Positions 16,960-25,333 of a DNA stretch of 40,528 bases are shown one piece after another; positions within the stretch are counted from its first letter, which is position 1; each line of letters starts with the position of its first letter. This stretch comes from Methylobacterium segetis. GTDB lineage: Bacteria > Pseudomonadota > Alphaproteobacteria > Rhizobiales > Beijerinckiaceae. The stretch lies in NCBI RefSeq assembly GCF_004348265.1, contig NZ_SMNT01000050.1, positions 1 through 40,528 on the forward strand, written 5' to 3'. The translations under genes and the position numbers were made by a program. Under the pieces are notes generated by a model, which ran no database searches, had not been told where the DNA came from, and worked only from the letters and a program-made list of their open reading frames with translations.

Positions 16960-18963
16960 ATGTTCGAGAAAATCCTGATCGCGAACCGCGGCGAGATCGC
17001 CTGCCGCATCATCAAGACGGCGCGCCGGATGGGCATCAAGACCGTGGCGGTCTACTCGGACGCCGACCGGGACGCGGTGCACGTCGCGATGGCGGACGAG
17101 GCCGTCCATATCGGCCCGGCGCCGGCCGCCCAATCCTATCTCCTGATCGACCGCATCATCGACGCCTGCAAGAAGACCGGCGCGCAGGCGGTGCATCCGG
17201 GCTACGGCTTCCTCTCCGAGCGCGAGGCCTTCCCGAAGGCGCTCGCCGAGGCCGGCATCGTGTTCATCGGCCCGAACCCGGGCGCCATCGCCGCGATGGG
17301 TGACAAGATCGAGTCCAAGAAGGCGGCCTCCGCCGCCAAGGTCTCGACCGTGCCGGGCTTCCTCGGCGTGATCGATTCCCCCGAGCACGCCGTGACCATC
17401 GCCGACGAGATCGGCTACCCCGTCATGATCAAGGCGTCGGCCGGTGGCGGCGGCAAGGGCATGCGCATCGCCCACTCGGCGGCCGAGGTGGCGGAGGGCT
17501 TCGCCCGCGCCAAGTCCGAGGCGGCCTCCTCCTTCGGCGACGACCGGGTCTTCGTCGAGAAGTTCATCACCGATCCGCGCCACATCGAGATCCAGGTGAT
17601 CGGCGACAAGCACGGCAACGTCATCTACCTGGGCGAGCGCGAGTGCTCGATCCAGCGCCGCAACCAGAAGGTGATCGAGGAGGCGCCGTCCCCGCTCCTC
17701 GACGAGGAGACCCGCCGCAAGATGGGCGAGCAGGCGGTCGCGCTCGCCAAGGCCGTGAACTACGATTCGGCCGGCACCGTCGAGTTCGTGGCCGGCCAGG
17801 ACAAGTCCTTCTACTTCTTGGAGATGAACACCCGCCTGCAGGTGGAGCACCCGGTCACCGAGATGATCACCGGGCTCGACCTCGTCGAGCTGATGATCCG
17901 CGTCGCGGCCGGCGAGAGGCTGCCGCTCGCGCAGGGCGACGTGAAACTCGACGGCTGGGCGGTGGAGAGCCGCGTCTACGCCGAGGATCCGACCCGCAAC
18001 TTCCTGCCCTCGATCGGCCGGCTGACCACCTACCAGCCGCCGGAGGAGGGGCGCCGGGGCACGGCGATCGTGCGCAACGACACCGGCGTCGAGGAGGGCG
18101 GCGAGATCGCGATCCACTACGATCCGATGATCGCCAAGCTCGTGACCTGGGCGCCGACCCGCGCCGAGGCGATCGAGGCGCAGGGAGAGGCGCTCGACGC
18201 CTTCGCGATCGACGGCATCCGCCACAACATCCCCTTCCTCTCCGCCCTGATGGCGCATCCGCGCTGGCGCGAGGGCCGGCTCTCGACGGGCTTCATCGCC
18301 GAGGAATTCCCCGAGGGGTTCGTCGCACCCGAGCCGCGGGGCGAGATCGCCCGCCGCATGGCCGCGGCCGCCGCCGCGATCGACCACAAGCTCAACCAGC
18401 GCAAGCGCGGCATCTCGGGCCAGATGCGCGATCCCGGCCTCCTCAGCTTCGAGCGCGACCGCGTCGTGATCCTGGCCGGCGAATCCTATGCCGTGACGGT
18501 CGATTCGGACGGCGACAACCTCGTCGTGACCGAGGCCGACGGCACGCCGCTCACGGTCGCGACGACGTGGCGGCCGGGCGAGCCGGTCTGGTCGGGCACG
18601 ATCGGCGGCGAGCGGGTCGCGATCCAGGTGCGCGGCCTCCTCAACGGCGTCGCGCTCCAGCACGCGGGCGCGGCGGCCGAGGCCCGCGTCTTCACCAAGC
18701 GCGAGGCGGAGCTCGCCGCGCTGATGCCGGTCAAGGAGCAGGCGGGCTCGGGCAAGCAGGTCCTCTGCCCGATGCCCGGCCTCGTGAAGCAGATCCTGGT
18801 CAAGGACGGCCAGGAGGTGAAGACCGGGGAGCCGCTCGCCATCGTCGAGGCGATGAAGATGGAGAACGTGCTGCGCGCCGAGCGCGACGCCACGGTCTCC
18901 AAGATCCACGCCAAGGAGGGCGACAGCCTCGCGGTCGACGCCGTGATCCTGGAATTCGCCTGA
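16960..18963 (+). CDS. pccA: Propionyl-CoA (acetyl/propionyl-CoA) carboxylase alpha subunit
   Basis: Biotin-dependent subunit that carboxylates biotin with ATP and bicarbonate; with a beta subunit it converts propionyl-CoA to methylmalonyl-CoA. In Methylobacterium this is part of the ethylmalonyl-CoA pathway during C1 and C2 growth. It has 667 residues. The biotin carboxylase domain runs about 1-445 with the ILIANRGEIACR start, the glycine-rich SAGGGGKGMR ATP loop and EMNTRLQVEHPVTE. A linker/BT domain runs about 470-590, and the C-terminal biotinyl domain has AMKMEN with the biotinylated lysine at K633. Length and tail match PccA better than pyruvate or acetyl-CoA carboxylase subunits. The beta subunit (pccB) is not in this window. 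A gamma-glutamylcyclotransferase-like gene follows after 16 bp. Confidence 0.93.
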   Translation: MFEKILIANRGEIACRIIKTARRMGIKTVAVYSDADRDAVHVAMADEAVHIGPAPAAQSYLLIDRIIDACKKTGAQAVHPGYGFLSEREAFPKALAEAGIVFIGPNPGAIAAMGDKIESKKAASAAKVSTVPGFLGVIDSPEHAVTIADEIGYPVMIKASAGGGGKGMRIAHSAAEVAEGFARAKSEAASSFGDDRVFVEKFITDPRHIEIQVIGDKHGNVIYLGERECSIQRRNQKVIEEAPSPLLDEETRRKMGEQAVALAKAVNYDSAGTVEFVAGQDKSFYFLEMNTRLQVEHPVTEMITGLDLVELMIRVAAGERLPLAQGDVKLDGWAVESRVYAEDPTRNFLPSIGRLTTYQPPEEGRRGTAIVRNDTGVEEGGEIAIHYDPMIAKLVTWAPTRAEAIEAQGEALDAFAIDGIRHNIPFLSALMAHPRWREGRLSTGFIAEEFPEGFVAPEPRGEIARRMAAAAAAIDHKLNQRKRGISGQMRDPGLLSFERDRVVILAGESYAVTVDSDGDNLVVTEADGTPLTVATTWRPGEPVWSGTIGGERVAIQVRGLLNGVALQHAGAAAEARVFTKREAELAALMPVKEQAGSGKQVLCPMPGLVKQILVKDGQEVKTGEPLAIVEAMKMENVLRAERDATVSKIHAKEGDSLAVDAVILEFA

Positions 18964-18979
18964 GGCGCAGAGCGGCCCC

Positions 18980-19411
18980 TTGCCGCTCTACTTCGCCTAC
19001 GGCGCCAACATGGACGCCGCCGCGATGGCGCTGCGCTGCCCCGCCTCGCGGCTGGTGGGGCAGGGGCGGCTCAACCGGCACCGCTTCATCGTGATGCGAG
19101 AGGGCTACGCCTCCGTGGTGCGGGACCCCGCCCGCACCGTCTGGGGCGTGCTCTGGGACCTCGCCCTCGCCGACATCCCGGCCCTCGACCGCTACGAGGG
19201 CGTCGCCTCGGGGCTCTATCTCAAGGCGGCGCAGCCGGTGACGACGCAGGCGGGGGTCAAGCGCGCCCTGATCTATCTCGGCCGCAGCGTCGCCCCGGGC
19301 GTGCCGCGACCCGGCTATCTCGACGCCGTCCTCGCCGCGGCCGAGGCGGCGCAGCTTCCGCCGGCCTACCTGAAGGAGATGCGCGCCTGGGCGCGCGGCC
19401 CGGCGCCCTGA
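18980..19411 (+). CDS. Gamma-glutamylcyclotransferase-like (AIG2/GGCT fold) protein
   Basis: A 143-residue protein of the GGCT-like fold, whose members cyclise gamma-glutamyl peptides or amines. The substrate-loop signature YFAYGANMD is at residues 4-12, and the second conserved block LDRYEGVASGLYLKA holds the likely acidic catalytic residue in DRYEG. The helix near the end (YLDAVLAAAEAAQLPPAYL) is typical of the alphaproteobacterial subgroup. The start is TTG 18980, just before the first conserved strand; no in-frame ATG lies earlier. It sits 16 bp behind pccA and is probably co-transcribed. Its true substrate is unknown. Confidence 0.85.
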   Translation: MPLYFAYGANMDAAAMALRCPASRLVGQGRLNRHRFIVMREGYASVVRDPARTVWGVLWDLALADIPALDRYEGVASGLYLKAAQPVTTQAGVKRALIYLGRSVAPGVPRPGYLDAVLAAAEAAQLPPAYLKEMRAWARGPAP

Positions 19412-19412
19412 G

Positions 19413-19427
19413 GGGCGGACCCCGCCC
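19413..19427. terminator. GC-rich hairpin after the GGCT-like gene
   Basis: GGGCGG and CCGCCC arms with a 3-base ACC loop lie 2 bases behind the stop. No clear T-run follows, so it is a possible weak terminator only. Confidence 0.3.
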
Positions 19428-19516
19428 GGGCGGCGTTCTCATCGCGCCCGCCGCGTGATACCCCACCCGCCGCCGGAGCCGGGACCCCTCCGCCCCGCGC
19501 AACCCGGGAGCCGCTC

Positions 19517-19801
19517 TTGAGCGAGACCAGAACCGTCGACGTCGTGATCAGCGGCCGCGTGCAGGGCGTGGGCTTTCGCGTCTGGACGCAGCATCAGGCG
19601 CAGCTGCACGGGCTGACCGGCCATGTGCGCAACCGCGACGACGGGGCCGTCGCCGCCACCTTCTCGGGGCCGGCCGAGGCGGTCGGCGCCATGCTGAAGG
19701 CCTGCGAGGCGGGGCCGCGCGGGGCGCGGGTCGATTCCGTCGAGGTGACGGAGCGGCCGGGATCCGGGACGTTTCCGGATTTCGAGATCCGCGGCGCCTG
19801 A
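19517..19801 (+). CDS. acyP: Acylphosphatase
   Basis: Small (94-residue) cytoplasmic enzyme that hydrolyses acyl phosphates. Both catalytic residues are visible: R21 in RVQGVGFR and N39 in HVRNRDDG. The end PGSGTFPDFEIR matches the family's final strand. The start is TTG 19517, supported by GGGAG 8 bases upstream and by the family's short N-terminus. It stands alone between the GGCT-like gene and the DUF599 gene, on the same strand with roughly 100-bp gaps. Confidence 0.93.
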   Translation: MSETRTVDVVISGRVQGVGFRVWTQHQAQLHGLTGHVRNRDDGAVAATFSGPAEAVGAMLKACEAGPRGARVDSVEVTERPGSGTFPDFEIRGA

Positions 19802-19888
19802 AGCCGCCCCCGCGCACGGCTCCCGCACTCGACAGGGGAGGCCCCGCCGGGCTAGCGAGCGGCGGCGCGCTGCCCGACATCCGGCCCT

Positions 19889-20623
19889 ATGACCAACCTT
19901 CCCACCGACGCCACCTTCTCGCATCTCGACCTCGCGGCCCTGATCGTCTTCGTCGTCGCCTGGGTCGGCTACGGACTCTCGGTCGGGCGGATGCGGGGGC
20001 GGCTCGTGAGCCTCAGCCAGATCATGAACGCGCAGCGCGAGGCCTGGGCGCGGCAGATGATCGTGCGTGAGAACCGCGTGGTGGACACCACCATCAACGC
20101 CTCGCTGCAGAACGGAACCGCCTTCTTCGCCTCGACCTCGCTGATCGCGCTCGGCGGCGTGCTCACGCTCTCGCGCTCCGGCGACGAGGTCCTGACGCTG
20201 TTCGGGACGCTGCCCTTCGGCACGGTCACGACGCGCACCACCTGGGAGATCAAGGTGGCGGGGCTCGCGGTCGTGTTCGTCTACGCCTTCTTCAAGTTCG
20301 CCTGGGCCTACAGGCTGTTCAATTACGGGGCGATCCTGATCGGCGCGGTACCGCCCAAGGGCAGCGGCGCCTCGCAGGCCGAGATGCTGCGCGCGGCGCG
20401 CCGGGCGGCCACGATGAACATCGCGGCCGGCAGCCACTTCGCGCGGGGCCAGCGGGCCTTCTTCTTCGCCCTCGCCTATCTCGGCTGGTTCGTGAGCCCC
20501 ATCATCCTCATGCTGACGACGACCGCGGTCGTCCTCGTGATGTGGCGCCGCCAATTCGCCTCCGAGATCCGGTCGGCACTCCTCTCGGAGGACCCGTTGA
20601 CGGTCCGGGAACCCAGCCCATGA
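19889..20623 (+). CDS. DUF599 family membrane protein
   Basis: A 244-residue inner-membrane protein with about four transmembrane helices (near 14-32, 80-98, 127-150 and 192-218). The family signature lies after the first helix: MNAQREAWARQMIVRENRVVDTTI near residues 45-70, then NGTAFFASTSLIALGGV. The role of DUF599 proteins is not known to me. The last bases ATGA overlap the start of the next gene by 4 bp, showing translational coupling to the DUF3253 protein. Confidence 0.88.
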   Translation: MTNLPTDATFSHLDLAALIVFVVAWVGYGLSVGRMRGRLVSLSQIMNAQREAWARQMIVRENRVVDTTINASLQNGTAFFASTSLIALGGVLTLSRSGDEVLTLFGTLPFGTVTTRTTWEIKVAGLAVVFVYAFFKFAWAYRLFNYGAILIGAVPPKGSGASQAEMLRAARRAATMNIAAGSHFARGQRAFFFALAYLGWFVSPIILMLTTTAVVLVMWRRQFASEIRSALLSEDPLTVREPSP

Positions 20624-20964
20624 CGAATCCGCAGGACACGGCCCGCCCGCCGCGTGCGAGCGAGGAGGTCATCGCCGAGACCCTGCTGCGGCTCGTCGCC
20701 GAGCGGGGGGCCGGCAAGACGATCTGCCCCTCCGAGGTGGCGCGGGCGCTCGGCGGCCCGCACCCGGACGGCTGGAGCCCCCTGATGCAGCCCGTGCGGC
20801 GCGTCGCGGTGCGGCTGATGAAGGCGGGGCAGGTCGCGATCCTGCGCAAGGGGCGGCCGGTGCCCGACCCCGACGATTTCCGCGGCATCTACCGGCTGGC
20901 GGCCGGGCCGGGCGCGTCCGGCCGGGACGCGGAGGAGGGTGCGGGGAACGCCTCCGGCGTGTAG
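20620..20964 (+). CDS. DUF3253 family small protein
   Basis: A 114-residue soluble protein. The core (about 15-85) matches DUF3253: LVAERGAGKTICPSEVARAL, then LMQPVRRVAVRLMKAGQVAILRKGRPV, ending with IYRL. The pattern looks like a winged-helix, but no function is established. The start ATG overlaps the DUF599 stop by 4 bp. The 3' end overlaps the convergent YdcF-like gene by 76 bp, so the last 25 or so codons, low-complexity Gly/Ala/Glu, are read on both strands and may be a recent extension. Confidence 0.8.
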   Translation: MTNPQDTARPPRASEEVIAETLLRLVAERGAGKTICPSEVARALGGPHPDGWSPLMQPVRRVAVRLMKAGQVAILRKGRPVPDPDDFRGIYRLAAGPGASGRDAEEGAGNASGV

Positions 20965-21728
20965 CCGGCGAGCCTGTAGGCGAGAAGGCCGATCCACTCC
21001 TTCGCCGCGAGGTCGAGGTGGAGAAGCCCGTCCGAGGCGAAGCTGTTGAAGCGGACGGCGTCCGCGAAGCCGCGCGTCCGGTAGTCGACCGGGAAGGCGA
21101 CGATTTCGAAGCCGGCCTGCCGGAAGCACCCGACCGAGCGCGGCATGTGCCAGGCGGAGGTGACGAGGAGCCAGCGCTCGCCCGGCTTCGGCTTGACGAG
21201 ATCGGCCGTGAAGAGCGCGTTCTCGCGGGTGTTGCGGGAGCGGTGCTCCAGGATCAGCCGCGAGCGCGGCGCGCCGATCACGTCCGCCAGGCGGCCGACG
21301 ACCTCCGCCTCGGACAGGCCCTGGTTGAGGCTGCCGCTGCCGCCCGAGAAGACGAGGCGCGCGCTCGGGAAGCGGCGGGCGAGGTCGGCGAGGTAGATCG
21401 GCCGCTCGCCGGCATCGTTCACGACGATCTGGCGCCGCGCCTCGGACAGGCCGGAATCGACGCCGCCCCCGAGCACGATGATGCCGGTGGGCGGCGCGGC
21501 GTCCTCGGGCAGGGCCGGGAAGCGCTCCTCGAGGGGCGCGAGCGCCAGGAAGGGCAGGGGCGAGAGCCCGGCCACGAGGAGGCCGCCGAGCCCGAAACCC
21601 GCCAGGCTCAAACCCAACCTGCGCCGACGCGTGGCGGCAAGGAGCACGATCCCGGCGAGCCCGGCGAGGATCAGGAAGTTCGAGGGCGTCAGGACGAAGA
21701 AGATCACCTTCGAGAGCGGGAAGAACAT
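20889..21728 (-). CDS. YdcF/ElyC-like DUF218 membrane protein
   Basis: A 279-residue inner-membrane protein. Two hydrophobic segments at the N-terminus (about 8-30 and 40-65) are followed by a DUF218 domain (about 82-255). Recognisable blocks are IIVLGGGVDSG, LVFSGGSGSLNQGLSEAE, LILEHRSRNTRENA and LLVTSAWHMPRSVGCFRQAG. E. coli ElyC of this family affects envelope and peptidoglycan-precursor metabolism; a similar role here is inference. The tail (residues after about 255) is Pro/Ala-rich and overlaps the DUF3253 gene by 76 bp. The RraA-like gene lies 48 bp upstream in the same orientation and may be the operon partner. Confidence 0.88.
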   Translation of the reverse strand: MFFPLSKVIFFVLTPSNFLILAGLAGIVLLAATRRRRLGLSLAGFGLGGLLVAGLSPLPFLALAPLEERFPALPEDAAPPTGIIVLGGGVDSGLSEARRQIVVNDAGERPIYLADLARRFPSARLVFSGGSGSLNQGLSEAEVVGRLADVIGAPRSRLILEHRSRNTRENALFTADLVKPKPGERWLLVTSAWHMPRSVGCFRQAGFEIVAFPVDYRTRGFADAVRFNSFASDGLLHLDLAAKEWIGLLAYRLAGYTPEAFPAPSSASRPDAPGPAASR

Positions 21729-21776
21729 CGTCCGGACGGGCCTCGGGCGGGAGTGGCGGGTCGAGTCGTCGGGCCC

Positions 21777-22439
21777 TCAGCGGGTTTCCGTCTCGGCCTT
21801 GAAGCGGGCGAGCGCGGCCTCGTCCGGCGGCAGCAGCCCCGCGAGGCTGCCCCCGTTCTCGACGGCGCGCTGGATCCACAGGTCGAGGCGCTGCTGCTCG
21901 ACGGCCTCGAAGGCGACGGCCTCGGCAATGGAATCCGGGATCGCCACCACGCCGTGCCCGTCGCCGACCACGATGTCGCCCGGATGGAAGGCGGCTCCGG
22001 CGCAGGCGATCGGCTCGTTGGCGCCGGCGAGAACCAGCCCGGTCGCGGCGAGCGCGGGCGCCTCTCCGGCATCCCAGATCGGCAGGGCGCCCGGGGCCGT
22101 GAGCGCGCCGAAGATCGCGAGGCCGGCCGCGCCGCGCCGCTGGAGCCGCTCGGCCAGGATCGCGCCGAAGGGAAGCGCGTTGCCAGGACCGCCCGCGTCG
22201 ATCACGACGAAGGCGCCTTCCGGCACCGCCTCGACGGCATCGGCCAGGGAGGGGCCGGGCGCGTCGCGGGCCGGGATCAGCCGCAGGGTGACGGCCTTGC
22301 CGATTGCGTGGGCCCCGCCCGTGCGACGGCGCAGGCCGCGCGGCAGGCAGGCGGCCAGGCCGCGGCGCGCCAGCACCCGCGCGAGGCTCGCCGTCGTGAC
22401 GGCCGAGAGGGCGTCCCGCAGGGTCGTGTCGATCGGCAT
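21777..22439 (-). CDS. RraA-like protein lacking the usual catalytic Arg-Asp pair
   Basis: A 220-residue protein of the RraA / 4-hydroxy-4-methyl-2-oxoglutarate aldolase fold. Fold markers are AFVVIDAGGPGNALPFGAILAERL near 83-106 and HPGDIVVGDGHGVVAIP near 157-173. The motif that normally supplies substrate and metal contacts, DGxxRD, reads FGALTA here, so the aldolase/decarboxylase reaction is unlikely. It may regulate RNA processing or have another ligand. The start is ATG 22439 because conserved sequence begins there; upstream is a perfect tandem 12-bp duplication that carries two GGAG ribosome sites. It lies between a GST gene and a DUF218 gene on the same strand. Confidence 0.75.
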   Translation of the reverse strand: MPIDTTLRDALSAVTTASLARVLARRGLAACLPRGLRRRTGGAHAIGKAVTLRLIPARDAPGPSLADAVEAVPEGAFVVIDAGGPGNALPFGAILAERLQRRGAAGLAIFGALTAPGALPIWDAGEAPALAATGLVLAGANEPIACAGAAFHPGDIVVGDGHGVVAIPDSIAEAVAFEAVEQQRLDLWIQRAVENGGSLAGLLPPDEAALARFKAETETR

Positions 22440-22440
22440 G

Positions 22441-22464
22441 CCAGGAATCTCCCCAGGAATCTCC
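22441..22464 (-). repeat. Tandem 12-bp duplication over the rraA-like ribosome site
   Basis: Two perfect copies (22441-22452 and 22453-22464) lie immediately upstream of the RraA-like start. Read on the minus strand each copy is GGAGATTCCTGG, so the gene has two candidate Shine-Dalgarno elements 12 bases apart. Confidence 0.9.
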
Positions 22465-22529
22465 GCCTCGGCCCGCTCGGCCTCCGCCCAAGGTGGGTCG
22501 CGGGCGGGCCCCGGCAAGCCGCCCCGGCC

Positions 22530-23150
22530 TCAGCTGATCGGCTCGGCGATCACCTGCGCGGCGCCGGGACGGGCAGCGATCTCCGCGTACCACCGGGACA
22601 GGGCCGGCCGCTCGGCGATCGCGAGGGGCAGGTGCAGCCAGCGATGCGCGGCGCAGCCCACGGCGATGTCGGCGATGCTGAAACGGTCGCCTGCGACGAA
22701 GGGCTGGTTGGCGAGGTGCCGGTCGAGGGTCTCGGCGTGGCGCTCCGTGCGGGCGAGGGAGGCCGCGACCGCCTCGTGGTCGCGCTGGCCGTCCGCGACC
22801 CGGTAGGTCTGCCAGAAGGCGTCGCGCATGGCGGGGGTGAAGCTCGTCGCCTGCCAGTCGAGCCACTGCGCGATCCGGGCCCGGGCGCGGGCATCCTGGG
22901 GGAGGGCGAGGGGGCCGCCATGGGCCTCGGCGAGGTAGCGCAGGATCGCGTTCGATTCCCAGAGGACGAAGCCGTCCTCCTGCAGGGTCGGCACGAGGCC
23001 GTTCGGGTTCAGGGCCCGGTAGGCGGCGGCGTCGACGATTCCGTGGGCGCCGCCGGCCTCGATCCGCTCGTAGGGGAGCCCGAGCTCGTCGAGGCCCCAG
23101 AGCACCTTCTGCACGTTGACCGAATTCGCCCGGCCCCAGAGCCTGCGCAT
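22530..23150 (-). CDS. Glutathione S-transferase family protein
   Basis: A 206-residue cytoplasmic thiol transferase. The N-terminal thioredoxin-like domain (1-80) has the LWGRANSVNVQKVLW start with a serine positioned as the likely glutathione-activating residue (S10), the NPNGLVPTL cis-proline loop, and the glutathione-binding LWESNAILRYLA. The C-terminal helical domain (90-200) has the usual FVAGDRFSIADIAVG N-capping motif. The substrate is not predictable. The start ATG at 23150 is the first codon of the conserved N-terminal strand. Upstream, between it and aqpZ, is a perfect 2x21-bp tandem repeat. Confidence 0.92.
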   Translation of the reverse strand: MRRLWGRANSVNVQKVLWGLDELGLPYERIEAGGAHGIVDAAAYRALNPNGLVPTLQEDGFVLWESNAILRYLAEAHGGPLALPQDARARARIAQWLDWQATSFTPAMRDAFWQTYRVADGQRDHEAVAASLARTERHAETLDRHLANQPFVAGDRFSIADIAVGCAAHRWLHLPLAIAERPALSRWYAEIAARPGAAQVIAEPIS

Positions 23151-23230
23151 GCCGAACCTCTCCCGTCAGCGCCGCGCCGCGAGGGGCCGGCGCCGGGGGA
23201 GATCGACCGGATCCGGCGCGGGCGCAAGCC

Positions 23231-23272
23231 CCGGCCGGGGCCCGCGCAGCGCCGGCCGGGGCCCGCGCAGCG
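23231..23272. repeat. Perfect tandem repeat, two 21-bp units
   Basis: Two identical 21-bp units (23231-23251 and 23252-23272), beginning CCGGCCGGGG, lie between the aqpZ stop and the GST start. Each contains GGGCCC-like dyads and could form hairpins. A recent slippage duplication is the simplest reading. Confidence 0.9.
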
Positions 23273-23283
23273 ACGGCGAAGCC

Positions 23284-24024
23284 TTACGCCACCGCCCGCT
23301 TCTCGACCACGACCGTGTCGACGATGTCGGCCGGCTCGTAGAGCCAGCGCGCCACGATGCCGGCGAGGATCGCGCCCGCGATCGGCGCGAGCCAGAACAG
23401 CCAGAGCTGCATCACGTAGGGCTCGCCCGCGAAGAGGGCCGGGCCGGTGCTGCGCGCCGGGTTGACCGAGGTGTTCGTCACCGGGATCGAGATCAGGTGG
23501 ATCAGCACCAGGGTGAGGCCGATCGGGATGCCGGCGAAGCCCACCGCCGCCCCCTTCGAGGTGGTGCCGATGATGATGAACAGGAAGAAGAACGTCGCGA
23601 GCATCTCCGTCGCGACGCAGGCCACCAGCCCGTACTTGCCGGGGCTGAGATCGCCGTAGCCGTTCGAGGCGAAGCCCTCCGGCATCCACCCCGGCTTGCC
23701 GGAGGCGATGGCGTAGAGCACGGCCGCCGCGACGATGGCGCCGACGACCTGCGCCACGATGTAGGGGATGACGTGGTGGTTGGCGCAGCGCCCGGCCGAC
23801 CACAGGCCGAGGGTCACGGCAGGGTTGAAATGGCCGCCGGAGATGTGGCCGACCGCGTAGGCCATGGTCAGCACCGTGAAGCCGAAGGCGAAGGCCACCC
23901 CCAGGAAGCCGATGCCGAGGCCGGGAAAGGCGGCGGACAGGACGGCGGCGCCGCAGCCGCCGAAGGTGAGCCAGAAGGTGCCGAAGAATTCCGCCGTGGA
24001 CCGGCGCATCAGGTCGTCGCGCAT
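23284..24024 (-). CDS. aqpZ: Aquaporin Z
   Basis: Inner-membrane water channel of 246 residues with six transmembrane helices and two half-helices. Both pore motifs are intact: HFNPAV with N67 and SVNPARS with N188. The arginine after the second NPA (R191) and the small residues around it fit a water-selective AqpZ rather than a glycerol facilitator. The start is ATG 24024 with GGAG 7 bases upstream; the frame continues open to 24207 but that part has no helix or conservation. Upstream lies a 259-bp region with a small dyad and an AT-rich patch. Confidence 0.95.
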   Translation of the reverse strand: MRDDLMRRSTAEFFGTFWLTFGGCGAAVLSAAFPGLGIGFLGVAFAFGFTVLTMAYAVGHISGGHFNPAVTLGLWSAGRCANHHVIPYIVAQVVGAIVAAAVLYAIASGKPGWMPEGFASNGYGDLSPGKYGLVACVATEMLATFFFLFIIIGTTSKGAAVGFAGIPIGLTLVLIHLISIPVTNTSVNPARSTGPALFAGEPYVMQLWLFWLAPIAGAILAGIVARWLYEPADIVDTVVVEKRAVA

Positions 24025-24147
24025 GACCGGACTCCGTGGATCGCGCAGGCGAGGAACGGCCGGAGCAGGGTGGACGGAGGTGTCTCTCGCGGTACTCACA
24101 CCGGACAACGGGCCCGCGGCGAGATGATCGGCGGCCAGATACCTGAA

Positions 24148-24162
24148 TCCTGCGATGCAGGA
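24148..24162. promoter_or_regulatory. Small dyad TCCTGC-GAT-GCAGGA upstream of aqpZ
   Basis: A perfect 6-bp stem with a 3-base spacer in the gap between aqpZ (start 24024) and epmB (stop 24284). The more AT-rich stretch at 24185-24230 is the likely aqpZ promoter. Otherwise I see nothing in this gap. Confidence 0.35.
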
Positions 24163-24283
24163 CGCAGCTTTACGCGCCCCTCCGAAGAGGAGCCATAGCA
24201 AAGACAAATCTTGAACGATTCGGTCTCGAAACGTACCGGGCGCTCTACTGGCGCCGCTCTTGATCAGGCATCGGACGAGACCT

Positions 24284-25333
24284 TCACTCCGCCTCGCGGG
24301 GCGGGTAGGCGTGCTCCTCGCCCGACGGATCGGTGACGCGGTAGCCCGCGTCGCTCTCGCGCAGATAGGCGCTCCCGGCCGGGACCTTGCCGTGGCCGCC
24401 GGGGATGTCGAGGACGTAGAGGGGCTGGGCGAGCCCGGAGAGCCGCCCCCGCAGGGCGCGCGCCAGGGCCTGACCCTCGGCGAGCCCCGTGCGCAGGTGC
24501 GCGGTGCCCGGGGCGAGGTCGCCGTGATGCAGGTAATAGGGCTTGATGCGGTTCTCGACGAAGGTGCGCATCAGCCGCTCCAGCGTCGCCGCCTCGTCGT
24601 TGACGCCCCGCAGCAGCACCGTCTGGCTCACCATCGGGATGCCCGCATCGACGAGGCGCGCGATCGCGGCGCGGCCGGCCGGGGTGAACTCGCGGGCATG
24701 GTTGGCGTGGAGCGCCACGAAGACCGCGCCCCCGAAGCGCTTCAGGGCCGCGAGGAGGGCCGCGCTCACGAGGTCCGGGCTCACGAGGGGCACGCGCGTG
24801 TGGATCCGCAGCACCCGCACATGCGGGATCGCGGCGAGCGCCTCCGCGATGGCGCCGAGCCGCCGCGGCGAGAGGGCGAAGGGGTCGCCCCCCGTCAGCA
24901 CCACCTCCCAGATCCCCGGCTGCGCGGCGATGTAGGCGTAGGCGGCGGCGAGCTCCGCCTCGCTCAGGGTGCCGAGCCCGTCCGGCCCCACCATCTCGCG
25001 GCGGAAGCAGAAGCGGCAATAGACGGGGCAGACGTGGAGCGGCTTCAGGAGGACGCGGTCGGGATAGCGGTGGACGAGGCCGGGCACCGGCGCGTGGGCG
25101 CCGTCGCCGATCGGGTCGGCCCGCTCCTCGGGCCGCGTCTCGGCCTCCTCGGCCCGCGGGACGAACTGGCGGCCCACCGGGTCGGCCGGATCGGCCGGAT
25201 CGATCAGCTCGGCCATGTCGGGGGTGACCGCGACGGCGTAGCGGGCCGCGACCGCCTGGAGCGCCGGAAGGTCCCCGTCGCGGACGAGGCCGGCGGCCGC
25301 GAGATCGGCAAGGCTCCTCAGCGGGCGCGTCAC
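24284..25333 (-). CDS. epmB: EF-P (R)-beta-lysylation radical SAM enzyme EpmB (lysine 2,3-aminomutase-like)
   Basis: Converts (S)-alpha-lysine to (R)-beta-lysine for attachment to elongation factor P. It has 349 residues, close to E. coli EpmB. The radical-SAM cysteines lie in [21 protein letters not shown] follows in LTGGDPFAL. The PLP lysine is in the late segment [13 protein letters not shown]. The GTG start at 25333 overlaps the epmA stop by 4 bp (GTGA), so the two are translationally coupled. With epmA and the divergent efp this is a self-contained modification module. It belongs to the short EpmB branch rather than the long clostridial lysine aminomutase, judged by length and context. 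Confidence 0.94.
   Translation of the reverse strand: MTRPLRSLADLAAAGLVRDGDLPALQAVAARYAVAVTPDMAELIDPADPADPVGRQFVPRAEEAETRPEERADPIGDGAHAPVPGLVHRYPDRVLLKPLHVCPVYCRFCFRREMVGPDGLGTLSEAELAAAYAYIAAQPGIWEVVLTGGDPFALSPRRLGAIAEALAAIPHVRVLRIHTRVPLVSPDLVSAALLAALKRFGGAVFVALHANHAREFTPAGRAAIARLVDAGIPMVSQTVLLRGVNDEAATLERLMRTFVENRIKPYYLHHGDLAPGTAHLRTGLAEGQALARALRGRLSGLAQPLYVLDIPGGHGKVPAGSAYLRESDAGYRVTDPSGEEHAYPPREAE

Noticed and set aside
16723..18909. Long minus-strand open frame opposite pccA
   Set aside because: Composition is Asp/Arg/Gly-rich with no domain; pccA on the plus strand explains the region fully.
20476..23465. Long open frames on both strands across the DUF599 to aqpZ region
   Set aside because: They run antisense or out of frame to recognised genes and show no conserved motif.
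24025..24283. Possible small gene or RNA upstream of aqpZ
   Set aside because: Short ATG frames have no ribosome site or recognisable sequence, and no tRNA-like fold was seen.
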